The notes beneath the pieces were generated by a model that worked only from the letters and a program-made list of their open reading frames with translations, was not told the DNA's origin and did not search any database. Positions 63,906-64,000 of a stretch of 64,000 nt of DNA are shown piece after piece. This stretch comes from Planctomycetaceae bacterium (lineage in GTDB: Bacteria; Planctomycetota; Planctomycetia; Planctomycetales; Planctomycetaceae). The number at the start of each line of letters is the position of its first letter. Within the stretch, counting starts at the first letter, position 1. The translations under genes were made by a program, and so were the position numbers. The stretch is from positions 1-64,000 of the forward strand of contig JADZEF010000019.1 in assembly GCA_020850695.1 (NCBI GenBank), in the 5' to 3' direction.

Positions 63906-64000
63906 GCATGTCATATCGGGCCTGAAGTGAACGCACGGCTTGTGGTCCGAGTCGGTTCGCTCGATAATGCGGTCCGCAACGATTGCCGGCGTCGGATTCA

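Noticed and set aside
1-64000. tRNA, rRNA or riboswitch genes
   Set aside because: No cloverleaf, ribosomal RNA segment or known riboswitch core was recognised by eye; a covariance-model scan would be needed to exclude them.

Overview
The window looks like a chromosomal piece of a planctomycete (order Planctomycetales or a close relative). The base composition is GC-rich throughout. It carries several families that are almost a signature of this phylum: two DUF1501 proteins, a DUF1552 protein, a large DUF1587/DUF1592/DUF1588/DUF1585 cytochrome-like protein, a Tat-exported Gfo/Idh/MocA oxidoreductase and small Gly/Pro/Cys-rich exported proteins. It also has a double-length UvrA and a tetrahydromethanopterin-pathway formyltransferase (Ftr) of the kind planctomycetes share with methanogens and methylotrophs. 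I see no phage, plasmid, insertion-sequence transposase, CRISPR array, rRNA or tRNA.

Layout. 0-10 kb: a partial unknown protein, a small membrane protein, recQ, then a run of stress-type genes: a DUF892 ferritin-like protein, a degenerate ImmA/IrrE-like protein, a 17M-type glycine-zipper protein, a DUF883-type membrane protein, a membrane-anchored alpha/beta hydrolase, a small membrane protein broken by a single in-frame TAG, and a zinc alcohol/formaldehyde dehydrogenase. 10-23 kb: exported and housekeeping genes (Gly-rich and Pro-rich secreted proteins, a CBM9-like protein, Gfo/Idh/MocA, a YbaK-type deacylase, a beta-propeller protein, a SEC-C/TPR protein, DUF1501, proC, an M28 peptidase and an orphan barstar). 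23-31 kb: a metal ABC permease fused to a DtxR-like domain, an FHA-GAF histidine kinase, a TPR protein, a Cys-rich lipoprotein candidate and an FHA-GAF sigma-54 activator. 31-43 kb: DinB-like, PhzF-like and lipoprotein genes, the 7.4-kb tandem uvrA, a phosphoesterase and a serine beta-lactamase-family protein. 43-55 kb: an ABC exporter, DUF1501, the DUF1592-DUF1552 pair, a Sufu-family protein with a zinc ribbon and an RTX-repeat secreted protein. 55-64 kb: argD-argF, ftr, rpsD, a diguanylate cyclase, hemA and a CcsA/HemX-type membrane protein.

The most unusual signal is repeat biology. Intergenic spaces contain several families of palindromic or inverted repeats, some with perfect 25- or 26-bp arms. 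Related elements also sit inside genes. uvrA carries at least five in-frame inserts at domain boundaries, bounded by TTGAGGG-type heptamer arrays and mostly containing a shared 15-mer palindrome arm. The DUF1592 gene carries a different palindromic insert that is also in frame. This resembles the protein-invading palindromic elements known from Rickettsia, but in a planctomycete DNA-repair gene.

Functional links. The DUF1592 and DUF1552 genes overlap by ATGA and are probably co-translated. argD and argF supply two steps of arginine synthesis. A CcsA/HemX-type gene lies directly upstream of hemA, behind a clear TATAAT box. The formaldehyde dehydrogenase and Ftr are 50 kb apart but both belong to one-carbon detoxification or oxidation. 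The two FHA-GAF regulators flank the same short region and lack receiver domains, so they may answer to Ser/Thr phosphorylation.
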